DNA of 64,000 bases from an uncultured Alphaproteobacteria bacterium (GTDB lineage: Bacteria > Pseudomonadota > Alphaproteobacteria > RF32 > CAG-239): NCBI GenBank assembly GCA_944391415.1, contig CALXTM010000008.1:1-64000 (forward strand), read 5' to 3'. The position numbers and the translations under genes are program-made. This document shows positions 37,669 to 46,204 of the stretch, piece by piece (position 1 is the stretch's first letter; each line of letters starts with the position of its first letter). The notes below the pieces were generated by a model. That model was not told the DNA's origin, made no database searches, and worked only from the letters and a program-made list of their open reading frames with translations.

Positions 37669-39024
37669 TTAGGCACCCAAGTTTAGTTTAAGGGTTTGGA
37701 TGATGCCATCGCTCATAATCTCAACCGTAACATCTATTTTATTTTGTGCTTTGGCATAGGAAATATAAGAATAGATATCTTCAACAGATGATACCTCCTG
37801 GCCATCAAATTTGCGAATAACATCACCTGCTTTAACTCCTTTGGCTGCGGCATCAGAATCTGCCAATACTTCATTGACCGTAACCTTATTATTATCTTGT
37901 CCGACAATAAGCCCCAAAGTTTCAATATAACCATTAGGTATTTCCGGTGAATGCGATTTTGGAACAGAGGGCGTGTCAGGCATCAAGGCTATTTGAACTT
38001 CGAGATCTTTAATTTTATTATTGCGCCAAATCCGTAAAATAACGGTTGTACCGATTTTGGTTTCGGCAATACGACGCGAAAAACTTTTGACATCGGCAAT
38101 ATTATTGCCATCAATCGACATGATAATATCGCCAGCCTCTATTCCGGCTTGGGCTGCAGGCGAATTTTCGCTTAGTGAGTTTACAATAACGCCGCCGGTA
38201 AATATTTCATTTTCGCTAAGCGAAATATTTTGGGTCGAGGTCGAACCTTTAACACCTATCCATCCACGCTCTACTTTGCCTTTAGCAATCAGCTCTTCAA
38301 TCACAAATTTGCTCAGATTTATCGGCGTGGCAAAACCTATCCCCATACTGGCACCGGTGGAAGAAAATATGGCTGTATTAATGCCTACTACCTTGCCTTG
38401 CATATTAAACATCGGCCCCCCTGAAGAACCTTGGTTGATTGAGGCATCTGTTTGAATAAAATTGTCATATGAACCGGCATCAATGTCCCTGGATTTGGCA
38501 CTGACGATACCTGCAGTGACACTACCTCCAAGACCAAAAGGATTGCCAATTGCCAAAATCCAATCGCCAACCTTAAGAGCGTCAGAATCACCAAATTCAA
38601 CAAACGGCAGCGATTTGTTTGCATCTATCTTTATCAAAGCCAAATCCGTCATTTTGTCTTTGCCAATGACAACGGCATTGTAGCGGCTATCATCAAACAG
38701 TGTGACAACTATTTCGTCGGCTTTATCAATAACATGATTATTGGTAATGATATACCCCTTGGGATCAATTAAAAAACCTGAACCAAGAGAGGTCATACCA
38801 CCGTCATCTTGCAAAAAATAGTTGCGAATGTAGTCGTTTGCACTGGTGATGTCGGCCCTTTCGCCGGACAACGGCTCGGTGCGAACAGTCGAAATATTGA
38901 CAACCCCCGGCAACAATTTTTCAACCAAAGGAGCAAAAGAAACTCCGACCATGTCTTTATTTTGCGAATTGGCCGCAAAAGGAAACAAACAAAAACAAAT
39001 AAGCAAGAATATTTTGCGTAACAA
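37669..39024 (-). CDS. degP: DegP/DegQ-type periplasmic serine protease
   Basis: A 451-residue HtrA-family protease/chaperone. It has a signal peptide (LRKIFLLICFCLFPFAANS), a trypsin-like domain with the triad in TNNHVID (His), MTDLALI (Asp) and NQGSSGGPMF (Ser about 200), then two PDZ domains. The start is probably TTG 39024, since no ATG precedes the signal peptide and GGGA lies about 9 nt upstream. It directly follows hflK-hflC, which also handle membrane protein quality control. Confidence 0.93.
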   Translation of the reverse strand: MLRKIFLLICFCLFPFAANSQNKDMVGVSFAPLVEKLLPGVVNISTVRTEPLSGERADITSANDYIRNYFLQDDGGMTSLGSGFLIDPKGYIITNNHVIDKADEIVVTLFDDSRYNAVVIGKDKMTDLALIKIDANKSLPFVEFGDSDALKVGDWILAIGNPFGLGGSVTAGIVSAKSRDIDAGSYDNFIQTDASINQGSSGGPMFNMQGKVVGINTAIFSSTGASMGIGFATPINLSKFVIEELIAKGKVERGWIGVKGSTSTQNISLSENEIFTGGVIVNSLSENSPAAQAGIEAGDIIMSIDGNNIADVKSFSRRIAETKIGTTVILRIWRNNKIKDLEVQIALMPDTPSVPKSHSPEIPNGYIETLGLIVGQDNNKVTVNEVLADSDAAAKGVKAGDVIRKFDGQEVSSVEDIYSYISYAKAQNKIDVTVEIMSDGIIQTLKLNLGA

Positions 39025-39036
39025 ATTATAACGTCC

Positions 39037-39906
39037 CTATTTTGAAGTCTGTTTGAAATATTCAAAAAATTCTGAATCCGGCGACAAAACCAATGACGTG
39101 TCACCTTGACCGCTAAGCGAATTTTTATAGGCCTCCAAAGAGCGATAAAAGGCAAAAAACTTAGGATCGACACCGGCGGCAGAATTCCAAATTTCAATTG
39201 CTTGCTTATCCCCCTCGCCGCGGATAATTTGCGCTTGTTTTTCGGCCTCGGCAAGAATCACTGCTTGTTCTTTTTCGGCCTCGGCGCGGATTTTTTGTGC
39301 CTCTTGTTGGCCGGTTGCTCTGAACTCTTTGGCCTCGCGCTCACGCTCGGTCTTCATGCGGGCATTGATAGCTTGCAAAACCTCGACCGGTAAGTCGGCA
39401 CGACGAATTCTTACATCGGCAACGCTGACACCGATTTGCTCGGCATCGACTTTGACCGCTTGGGATATATCGGCCATAATTTCGGTCCTTTGACTGGAGA
39501 GCAACTCCTGTAAAGTAGAACGCCCCAAAACCTTGCGTACCGAAGAATTAACAATCTCCTCCAACTTGGAACGGGCTTGTGCTTCGGTACGAACCGTCTG
39601 ATAAAATTTGAGCGGATCGACTATGCGATAGCGGGTAAAGTTGTCAACATCCAAACGTTTTTTATCATTCAAAACGACCTCTTGGGCCGGCGGCTCAAGA
39701 TTGAGCAAGCGGTTATCATAAAAAATGACTTTTTGAATAAAAGGCAATTTAAGTTTAAGACCGGGATTTTTAATTTCTCTGATCGGCTCACCAAATTGCA
39801 AGACAATGGCCTGTTCGGTTTGTGACAAAACAAACAATGAATCTGCCGCCACAATCAGAACTGCCGCAATAATAACCCCCAAAACCACTTTCATCTTATC
39901 TTGCAT
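39037..39906 (-). CDS. hflC: HflC, FtsH-modulating SPFH protein
   Basis: A 289-residue membrane protein with one N-terminal helix and a band-7/SPFH domain (QTEQAIVLQFGEPIREIKNP). A long Ala/Glu/Arg coiled coil follows (KTEREREAKEFRATGQQEAQ). With HflK it forms a periplasmic cage around FtsH. GGGAGG precedes the ATG, which overlaps the hflK stop. Confidence 0.96.
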   Translation of the reverse strand: MQDKMKVVLGVIIAAVLIVAADSLFVLSQTEQAIVLQFGEPIREIKNPGLKLKLPFIQKVIFYDNRLLNLEPPAQEVVLNDKKRLDVDNFTRYRIVDPLKFYQTVRTEAQARSKLEEIVNSSVRKVLGRSTLQELLSSQRTEIMADISQAVKVDAEQIGVSVADVRIRRADLPVEVLQAINARMKTEREREAKEFRATGQQEAQKIRAEAEKEQAVILAEAEKQAQIIRGEGDKQAIEIWNSAAGVDPKFFAFYRSLEAYKNSLSGQGDTSLVLSPDSEFFEYFKQTSK

Positions 39907-40928
39907 TAGTTGCCTCCCTTGTTTAATTTATCTAACGGCAGATATGGTATAACTCCGTTTTTGCCAGAATCGATAATTACCTTGTCTGAATTGCCCAATA
40001 CTTTTTCCATGGTCTCCAAATACAAACGCTTGGTGGTGACATCTTTGCCATTTTTATAGGCACCGTAAACTGATAAAAATCTGTCGGCCTCACCTTGGGC
40101 TTTGTTGACGACAGCTTGGCGATAGGCCTCGGCATTTTGCAGGCGCTGAGCCGCCTCACCGCGTGATTTTGGCAAAATCTCGTTGCGATAGGCCTCAGCC
40201 TCGTTTTTGAAACGCTCCATATCGGCTTTGGCACGCTGAACCTCGTTAAAAGCATCGACAACTTGCTTCGGAGGATCGGCTTTTTGCAATTTGACACGGA
40301 CAATTCTGATACCGGCGCCAAATTCGTTTAGAACTTTTTGCAGCTCTTCTTTGGTCTCGTCTTCTACCTTACCACGGTCACCAGAGATAATCGGCATCAT
40401 CTGAGATTGGCCGACAATTTCGCGCAAAACCGACTGCGCCGCCACTCTGACCGTTTGATCGGGATTTTGCATATTAAACAAATAGTCTTTGGCATTTTCA
40501 ACCCGCCAAACAATGGTTAAGTTAATATCAACAATATTTTCATCCCCTGTCAGCATATGGCTTTCGGTAAACGTGTTGGCAGATATATTTTGGGATTCTT
40601 GCACACCAAGATTGATGCTGCGCTCTTGAGTGATGTTTACCTTGTGTACGTTTTCTATCGGATATGGCAGGTGATAATGCAAACCGGGCATGGTCGTCTC
40701 GTGATATGCGCCAAACCGCAAAACAACACCTTCCTCATTGGGCTGGACCTGATATAAACCCGAGGCCAACCACAACAAAACCAACACCAATGCAACCCAC
40801 CACCACTTAAACTCAAAATTTATTGTCGGTTGCAGATTTTTCTTCGTGGATGGAGCAGATGAAACGTCATTTTCCGGCCACGGATTATTATTGTCATCAT
40901 TGTCCCAAGGACTTGGTGTCTTTGCCAT
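39906..40928 (-). CDS. hflK: HflK, FtsH-modulating SPFH protein
   Basis: A 340-residue protein with an N-terminal Asp/Asn/Pro-rich cytoplasmic part (PWDNDDNNNPWPEND). One transmembrane helix (about 53-70) and an SPFH domain (VQPNEEGVVLRFGAYHETT) follow, then a coiled coil. ATG 40928 has GGAG 9 nt upstream; an in-frame upstream extension lacks that. Partner of HflC in the same transcript. Confidence 0.96.
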   Translation of the reverse strand: MAKTPSPWDNDDNNNPWPENDVSSAPSTKKNLQPTINFEFKWWWVALVLVLLWLASGLYQVQPNEEGVVLRFGAYHETTMPGLHYHLPYPIENVHKVNITQERSINLGVQESQNISANTFTESHMLTGDENIVDINLTIVWRVENAKDYLFNMQNPDQTVRVAAQSVLREIVGQSQMMPIISGDRGKVEDETKEELQKVLNEFGAGIRIVRVKLQKADPPKQVVDAFNEVQRAKADMERFKNEAEAYRNEILPKSRGEAAQRLQNAEAYRQAVVNKAQGEADRFLSVYGAYKNGKDVTTKRLYLETMEKVLGNSDKVIIDSGKNGVIPYLPLDKLNKGGN

Positions 40929-41026
40929 AACTGTATTTCTCCAATTTTTTAGTTGCATTGCGATGATTATATAATATAAATATCTCAAGAAAACAATAAT
41001 TGCTAATCTATCAACAGGGGATAATT

Positions 41027-42010
41027 ATGGAAAACGACATAAGACAAACGGTATTGAAATATTTTGCCGAGGATAGCATATCGGCCATTAACGTGACAGC
41101 AAACCGTATTATCGTTACCTTGCAAAACACTCAAGAAGACGTCAAAAAAGCCGATCAGTTAAAAGCCGAATTATTGAAATTTGACGGCATCAACAAGGTA
41201 AACATCATCTTTACCGCCGCCAAAAGCGCATCGCCGCTACAAGAAGGGCCAAAAAAATGGCAAGTCAACGGGGTTAAAAGAATAATTGCCGTGGCCTCGG
41301 GCAAAGGCGGGGTCGGCAAATCCACCACTGCGGTTAATCTGGCATTGGCGTTGAGCAAGCTGGGCAAAAAGGTGGCAATATTTGATGCCGATATTTACGG
41401 ACCGTCACTGCCGACTATGCTCGGATACGAAAATCAGCCGGCAGTATCTTTTGACGGCAAAACATTTGAGGCGTTTGAGGCGTTTGGTCTAAAGTCGATG
41501 TCCATCGGCTCGATGATTGATCGCGATACGCCGATAATTTGGCGCGGCGCAAAGGCCTGCGGCGCAATTGAACAGCTATTGGAAGAGACCAACTGGGGCG
41601 AAATTGATGTTATGGTGCTTGATATGCCGCCAGGCACCGGCGATATTCAAATCAGCATATCCCAACAGCTTAAACTTGACGGTGCCGTCATTGTATCTAC
41701 CCCGCAAGATATTGCTTTGATTGATGCGGTTAAAGGGGTTAATATGTTTAGAAAAGTTGATGTGCCGGTGTTGGGGATTGTGGAAAATATGAGCTATTAT
41801 ATCTGCCCCAAATGCGGCAACCGCGACGAGATTTTCGGCCATGCCGGGGCCAAAGAAACCGCCGAGCGCTTGGGAGTAAGATTCTTGGGCGAAATTCCGC
41901 TTAACTTTGCTATCCGTACTCACTCTGACGACGGCGAGCCGATTGTTGAGGCCGAGCCGGAGAGTGTTTATGCCAAAGCATATTTGGAAATTGCTAAAAA
42001 AATAGCTTAA
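41027..42010 (+). CDS. mrp: Mrp/ApbC-type Fe-S carrier ATPase
   Basis: A 327-residue P-loop protein that carries or inserts Fe-S clusters. A short DUF59-like N-terminal domain (about 1-75) precedes the deviant Walker A ASGKGGVGKSTTAVNLA, then DADIYGPSLP, DMPPGTGD and the cluster-binding CPKCGN. AGGGG lies before ATG 41027. It is divergent from hflK. Confidence 0.95.
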   Translation: MENDIRQTVLKYFAEDSISAINVTANRIIVTLQNTQEDVKKADQLKAELLKFDGINKVNIIFTAAKSASPLQEGPKKWQVNGVKRIIAVASGKGGVGKSTTAVNLALALSKLGKKVAIFDADIYGPSLPTMLGYENQPAVSFDGKTFEAFEAFGLKSMSIGSMIDRDTPIIWRGAKACGAIEQLLEETNWGEIDVMVLDMPPGTGDIQISISQQLKLDGAVIVSTPQDIALIDAVKGVNMFRKVDVPVLGIVENMSYYICPKCGNRDEIFGHAGAKETAERLGVRFLGEIPLNFAIRTHSDDGEPIVEAEPESVYAKAYLEIAKKIA

Positions 42011-42020
42011 AAAGCTATTT
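42000..42020 (+). terminator. weak terminator at the mrp end
   Basis: AAATAGCTT (42000-42008) pairs with AAGCTATTT (42012-42020), overlapping the mrp stop. The stem is AU-rich and lacks a T-run, so readthrough into the RNA element at 42031 is likely. Confidence 0.45.
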
Positions 42021-42030
42021 CCTTAAAAAT

Positions 42031-42104
42031 GGGGAGTGCGTGATATAAGCATGCTTTGCATGACGAATAAACGCGACTGTCTACATGCAGTTTGTGAGCT
42101 CCCC
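42031..42104 (+). ncRNA. structured RNA element, copy 1 (family unknown)
   Basis: Folds by eye into a three-way junction. P1 is GGGGAG (42031-42036) with CTCCCC (42099-42104). P2a is TGCGT (42037-42041) with ACGCG (42071-42075). An internal loop GATATAA / GAATAA leads to a palindromic apical hairpin GCATGC-TTT-GCATGAC. P3 is ACTGT with GCAGT (one G-T pair), and the junction strand is TTGTGAG. An independent terminator follows. Copy 2 has the same fold with different pairs in P2a. I do not recognise a named RNA family. Confidence 0.75.
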
Positions 42105-42124
42105 GCCTTATAAATTACATTCTG

Positions 42125-42152
42125 ACGGAGCAATGATGGCTTCGTTTTTTTT
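42125..42152 (+). terminator. terminator after RNA copy 1
   Basis: ACGGAGC (42125-42131) pairs with GCTTCGT (42139-42145, one G-T pair), followed by a run of T to 42152. Confidence 0.75.
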
Positions 42153-42182
42153 GGCAAAATTTAGCGGCGATTAAAATAAAAC

Positions 42183-42210
42183 TTGCATTTTTTACTGATT
42201 TAGCTAATAT
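42183..42210 (+). promoter_or_regulatory. promoter before RNA copy 2
   Basis: TTGCAT (42183-42188), 16-nt spacer and TAATAT (42205-42210). The predicted start, near 42217, coincides with the first hairpin of the next RNA. Confidence 0.55.
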
Positions 42211-42217
42211 GAGTTTG

Positions 42218-42255
42218 CTTGAGGCGAGTTGCCTCGAGTGGTGTTTCACAACACC
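42218..42255 (+). ncRNA. two leading hairpins of the copy 2 transcript
   Basis: CTTGAGGC (42218-42225) pairs with GCCTCGAG (42231-42238), and GGTGTT (42240-42245) with AACACC (42250-42255). They sit between the predicted start and copy 2, so the transcript is structured almost throughout. Confidence 0.55.
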
Positions 42256-42279
42256 GTCCTACAGACTAGTTCCCTGAAT

Positions 42280-42351
42280 GGGGAGCTGTCGATATAAGCA
42301 TGCTTGCATGACGAATAAGACAGGCTGTCTGTAGGCAGTTGTGAACTCCCC
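42280..42351 (+). ncRNA. structured RNA element, copy 2 (family unknown)
   Basis: Same fold as copy 1. P1 is GGGGAG (42280-42285) with CTCCCC (42346-42351). P2a is CTGTC (42286-42290) with GACAG (42319-42323), where all five pairs differ from copy 1. The internal loop GATATAA / GAATAA and the GCATGC / GCATGAC hairpin are conserved. P3 is GCTGTC with GGCAGT, and the junction strand is TGTGAA. The 3' strand of P1 shares two bases with the following terminator. It ends 59 bp before the XRE gene start. Confidence 0.75.
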
Positions 42352-42384
42352 GCCTTGTTTTTAAAACAAAGGCGGTTGTTTTTT
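42350..42384 (+). terminator. terminator after RNA copy 2
   Basis: CCGCCTTGTTT (from 42350) pairs with AAACAAAGGCGG (to 42375, one bulged A), followed by TTGTTTTTT. It sits between the RNA and the ribosome site of the XRE gene. Confidence 0.85.
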
Positions 42385-42410
42385 AGCAACGAACCCAAAG
42401 GAGAGCCTCC

Positions 42411-42896
42411 ATGCCAAATACCGCCAAACCTAACAAACCGGCCAAATCACGCTTAACCTCGCGCGGCAAAAATCCCAACGGTCTGCCCAACCCGGTTGAT
42501 ATTCATATCGGTAACCGCATCAGGCTCAAACGCCAGGCTTTGGGATGGTCGCAAGATTATTTGTCAAAGATGCTAGGCATTACCTTTCAACAAGTGCAAA
42601 AATATGAAAAAGGACAAAACCGTATCTCCGGCAGCAGGTTGTATGATTTTGCCGTTTTGTTTGGGGTGGATGTCAACTTTTTCTATCAGGATATGCCGCA
42701 AAATGTTGCCAAGCAAAGCCCGCGCTATTTTTCGACCACCGCCGCACCAACCGGAAACGAAAATATGGTCAGTGGCAAGTTTGACGAGCTAAAAAGCGAA
42801 CGCGCGCTCAAACTCTTGCGTACTTTCTTAAAAATTAACAACAAAAAAATCGCCGATAAACTGTTTGAATTTTTGGTGGCGCTTTCTCATTCGTAA
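42411..42896 (+). CDS. XRE-family transcriptional regulator
   Basis: A 161-residue protein. A basic, Pro/Lys-rich N-terminus precedes an HTH (about 31-86): IGNRIRLKRQALGWSQDYLS, then GITFQQVQKYEKGQNRISGS. The ligand-free C-terminal half is helical and unassigned. This type is common in alphaproteobacteria. AAGGAG lies 7 nt before the ATG. The structured RNA and terminator immediately upstream could control it by attenuation. Confidence 0.88.
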   Translation: MPNTAKPNKPAKSRLTSRGKNPNGLPNPVDIHIGNRIRLKRQALGWSQDYLSKMLGITFQQVQKYEKGQNRISGSRLYDFAVLFGVDVNFFYQDMPQNVAKQSPRYFSTTAAPTGNENMVSGKFDELKSERALKLLRTFLKINNKKIADKLFEFLVALSHS

Positions 42897-42921
42897 TATG
42901 ATTTGAACAAAACCAATCGAC

Positions 42922-42947
42922 TTGCTCTATTCTTGAGCAAATTTTTT
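42922..42947 (+). terminator. possible terminator of the XRE gene
   Basis: TTGCTC (42922-42927) pairs with GAGCAA (42935-42940), followed by ATTTTTT. It lies within the 3' end of the convergent gene. Confidence 0.45.
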
Positions 42948-44564
42948 GACATCACTTGGGTAATTGACATCAAAAAACTTTTTCTTATCTTTGATTTCAA
43001 CGGTCTTGATATAGTCTGAATGTTCAACAAATATTGTTCTTACTTGTGAGTTCTCCGGCACTATATCGGCATAATCATAAAGCGATTTGCTCCACAAAAC
43101 CGGGTTGCTCTTAATACCGTAGTTACTCATCATACAAATTTGTTTGTCAACCTTGGTATCAAAAACATTTATCAATTTATTCAAATCTGCGGCTTTGATA
43201 TTTGGCATGTCTGCCGGCAGCAAAATTGCCCCGTCACAAGACGACGGTATTGACCTAAGCCCTAAAGAAATCGATGTCTTGATGCCCGAGGTATATGACG
43301 GATTATATAAAACATTGATATCATATTTATCAAGCCATTCTTCCATCTCTTCATGTCGATAGCCGGTAATGACAAAAACAGGCCTTGCATCCGACGCCAC
43401 AGCCGCTTTTACGGCATGCATAAACAACGGCTCTCCGTTTTTGTCCTCAATCATAAGTTTGTTGGCTCCGGCACGACGTCCCTGCCCGGCTGCCAGAATA
43501 ACTATACCAACACTGGCTTTTGCACCATCTGATGATTTGGCTGTCGATCTGATTAGTTTGTTTTGCTTGTTGGCGGCAAGCTTTGAACCATATGCCAACC
43601 AAGCCGGACGTTTGTGTGTAAAATCGGCCTCGGTCAACTGCGATGTAAATAATGCATGTTTAATCAGGCTATCTATTGCTACCGTATCAACTCGGCCATA
43701 CGAGTGCGGCAAAACAATTATGGTCGTATTGCCTTTTTTGCCAATCAGCAAGTCAGACGCTCCGACCTGAGGATAAAAATAATTAAAAATTTTATCAGAT
43801 ACGATCTTGAGACTGGCTGCCAACACATTATTGCTGCCAGATGAGCACAACGGGCTTATCACAAAAACAACATCTGCTCCTGATTTGCACGCGTCAAATA
43901 AAGATTCTGCTAAAATATTCTTTTCATATTGACTGTTAATCTCGTGGGCAAACTTTAGCCCCATACCTTCAAAATTGGTGACAAGTTTCATTACCACCGA
44001 GGTAAAATCCATATTCTCGCTTTCATCGCGGATGAGATTGGTGTAGACCAAACTAACCTGGCGCTCCTTGATGGTGCCTATCTTCATCAAACAAACATTG
44101 CCAGACAGCCGAAACAGCATATCGTTTATTTCATCTTCGTGCAATAAGGTGGGAGTTACTTCCAATTCGGCTATAATATCGCCTGATTTGACAACCGTAT
44201 AAGGAGATATCGTATTTAAAATAAAATGCTCATTGAAGCCATTGAATTTATCAAGCCGGTTTTCGTCGGCAATATAAATGCCGTCAAAAATTGCAACTAC
44301 CTTGCAAAGACCATCGTCATCAACAAAATAACCCAACCCTTCGCCACAAATTTTGGCGGCAACCTGAGTTAATGCCGTCCGATAGTCAATATCTCCTTCT
44401 TCAAAAACAACACCGAAAACTTTATTGATATTATATTTTTTTAAGATATCAATATCCTCTGCCGTCAGAGCGTGTCCTTTGACATAATATTTTTCATCTA
44501 ATGAAACATTGCGGCAAAGTCTTACGCCGATGGCCTGATTGGTGTTGAATTCTCCGTATTGCAT
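42927..44564 (-). CDS. two-domain molybdopterin-binding-like / MobA-like NTP-transferase protein
   Basis: A 545-residue protein. The first 340 residues resemble a molybdopterin-binding (MoeA/MogA-type) region, with VVKSGDIIAELEVTPTLL and FVISPLCSSGSNN. The C-terminal 190 residues are a MobA/MocA-type nucleotidyltransferase: VILAAGQGRRAGANKLM, VITGYRHEEME and LLPADMPNI. Known relatives modify the molybdenum cofactor with CMP or GMP. The natural partner, a molybdoenzyme, is not visible here. ATG 44564 follows AGGG. It lies only 18 bp after flgL, so it may share the flagellar transcript. Confidence 0.75.
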   Translation of the reverse strand: MQYGEFNTNQAIGVRLCRNVSLDEKYYVKGHALTAEDIDILKKYNINKVFGVVFEEGDIDYRTALTQVAAKICGEGLGYFVDDDGLCKVVAIFDGIYIADENRLDKFNGFNEHFILNTISPYTVVKSGDIIAELEVTPTLLHEDEINDMLFRLSGNVCLMKIGTIKERQVSLVYTNLIRDESENMDFTSVVMKLVTNFEGMGLKFAHEINSQYEKNILAESLFDACKSGADVVFVISPLCSSGSNNVLAASLKIVSDKIFNYFYPQVGASDLLIGKKGNTTIIVLPHSYGRVDTVAIDSLIKHALFTSQLTEADFTHKRPAWLAYGSKLAANKQNKLIRSTAKSSDGAKASVGIVILAAGQGRRAGANKLMIEDKNGEPLFMHAVKAAVASDARPVFVITGYRHEEMEEWLDKYDINVLYNPSYTSGIKTSISLGLRSIPSSCDGAILLPADMPNIKAADLNKLINVFDTKVDKQICMMSNYGIKSNPVLWSKSLYDYADIVPENSQVRTIFVEHSDYIKTVEIKDKKKFFDVNYPSDVKKFAQE

Positions 44565-44581
44565 ATATCCCAAACCCTACC

Positions 44582-46186
44582 TTACTTCAAATAATTCAAA
44601 AGCGACAGATTCATTGCGCTACTCAAAACCTGGTATGAGGCTTCCAATGAATTTTGCGCAGCCAACAATTTTACCGTGGCTTCGGTTTTATCAACATTTT
44701 TGACAGAATACACACTGTTTTCCAATGTGGTCTGATTAAGCTCTAAGGTTTCGTTGACGTTGTTTAGCGTAACATAATTGGCCGATATTTTGGCTATTAC
44801 CAAAGACAAAGTCTCGTTTGTGCCATTGGTGGCTTGACCATTGTTGTCAATGGCTGACTGCAACATATCCATCGCCGAGTTTACCAATTGATTAACCTCG
44901 TCGGCGTTGGTCACGTTGCCGTCTGCATCGGTTTGTATCAAATTGCCTTGGGCAATCTGGCCAAAGGCTATAAACAGTTTGTTAAATACACTGTCATTGG
45001 CGCTGATATCCATCGTGATGCTCTGATTTTCAGATACACGGAAAGTCTCTGTTGCCGACCTGCCAACATAATAACTATTAGAGCTCATGCTCCACTTAGC
45101 ATCGGCATCAACAGTTATCGGCAAATTGTCAAAATAACTGGGATCGGCGCGAACAATCAAATCACCATTGTTTTGAATGCCTATCACTTGCATGGTGGGG
45201 GCTACATTGGCCGAACCGGAAAAATCGACCACCGTACCAATAGCAAACGAGGTACTGAGCGAAACTGCTTTGCCATTGGCACCAACGCCATTGGTGTAAG
45301 CGGCATCGGCTGCCACCGGCGTGGTGTCAGAAAATGTAATCGTCTTGCCATCGGTTGAAACCGATTCAACAATATAGGCCGTGGTATTGCCATCTTCATC
45401 GGTAAAGACCATCGTATCACCGGCACCAATCGTATTAAACGCTCCCCTGATAGATGCTTTTAATGTGTTATCGGTTGCCGAAAATGTCAAATCACCCGTG
45501 GTCGATGCACCACCCGTAACCGCATTGTTCAAAAAGCCGTTGGTCGAAGATAATATAAACTGATTGTCTGCCGTGGCATCTTGCGTAAAAGTTAAATCCC
45601 CGCTACCTGCCGCATTGGCTACACGACTTGATAAATTGGCATTAAAAGTTGACGGATATTGAATGTTAATTCCATCGTAATAGCTTTGAAAATCAGCCAA
45701 AGAGGAAAATTTGAACTGGGTCGGCGCAGATGAGGAGCCTGCTCCAAAAATATATTTGCCGGCAACCGAAGTATTAAGGGCGTCTGCCAACAGCGACATA
45801 CCAGAGAAAGCTATGGTTTGCAACTCAGAAATCGAGGCAGAGACCTCAGATGTCACGGCCTCGCCGTTTTTTAGGTCGGTTAACGCTGAAAGCGCATTAT
45901 TAAGCTGGCTTTTAAATGAACTGACCGAATCTTCAACACTCTCCATAACCGTGCTCATCGCCTCAATCGTAGTGTTGAGAATAACATTATTGTTTGTAAA
46001 ATTTTGGTTCACCGCCATCGAAGCTTCCAAGTTAACAATATTGGAGGCACTCATGCCATAACCGCCATAATTGGCATATTTAATGCCGGTGGTGGCTTGA
46101 TAGCTGTACATATCAACCATGGACTTGGTATTCATGGTGCTGCTTAATAAATTCATATAACTTGCATAAGTAGGAACTCTTACCAT
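44582..46186 (-). CDS. flgL: flagellar hook-associated protein 3
   Basis: A 534-residue hook-filament junction protein, longer than enteric FlgL (about 317). The N-terminus (VRVPTYASYMNLLSSTMNTK) and the C-terminus (AQNSLEASYQVLSSAMNLSL) match flagellin/FlgL ends. The middle is a large Thr/Ser/Asp-rich insertion that is probably surface exposed. GGGAGG precedes the ATG. Directly follows flgK. Confidence 0.9.
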   Translation of the reverse strand: MVRVPTYASYMNLLSSTMNTKSMVDMYSYQATTGIKYANYGGYGMSASNIVNLEASMAVNQNFTNNNVILNTTIEAMSTVMESVEDSVSSFKSQLNNALSALTDLKNGEAVTSEVSASISELQTIAFSGMSLLADALNTSVAGKYIFGAGSSSAPTQFKFSSLADFQSYYDGINIQYPSTFNANLSSRVANAAGSGDLTFTQDATADNQFILSSTNGFLNNAVTGGASTTGDLTFSATDNTLKASIRGAFNTIGAGDTMVFTDEDGNTTAYIVESVSTDGKTITFSDTTPVAADAAYTNGVGANGKAVSLSTSFAIGTVVDFSGSANVAPTMQVIGIQNNGDLIVRADPSYFDNLPITVDADAKWSMSSNSYYVGRSATETFRVSENQSITMDISANDSVFNKLFIAFGQIAQGNLIQTDADGNVTNADEVNQLVNSAMDMLQSAIDNNGQATNGTNETLSLVIAKISANYVTLNNVNETLELNQTTLENSVYSVKNVDKTEATVKLLAAQNSLEASYQVLSSAMNLSLLNYLK

Positions 46187-46204
46187 CGCTCAATCCTCCC
46201 TATT

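Noticed and set aside
42031..42351. Purine, glycine or SAM riboswitch, hammerhead or pistol ribozyme for the tandem RNA
   Set aside because: The conserved core sequences of those classes (for example TCTACC in purine, CTGATGA plus GAAA in hammerhead) are not present.
45202..45429. ORFs inside flgL in other frames
   Set aside because: Antisense or shifted readings of a repetitive Thr/Ser/Asp region, without ribosome sites.
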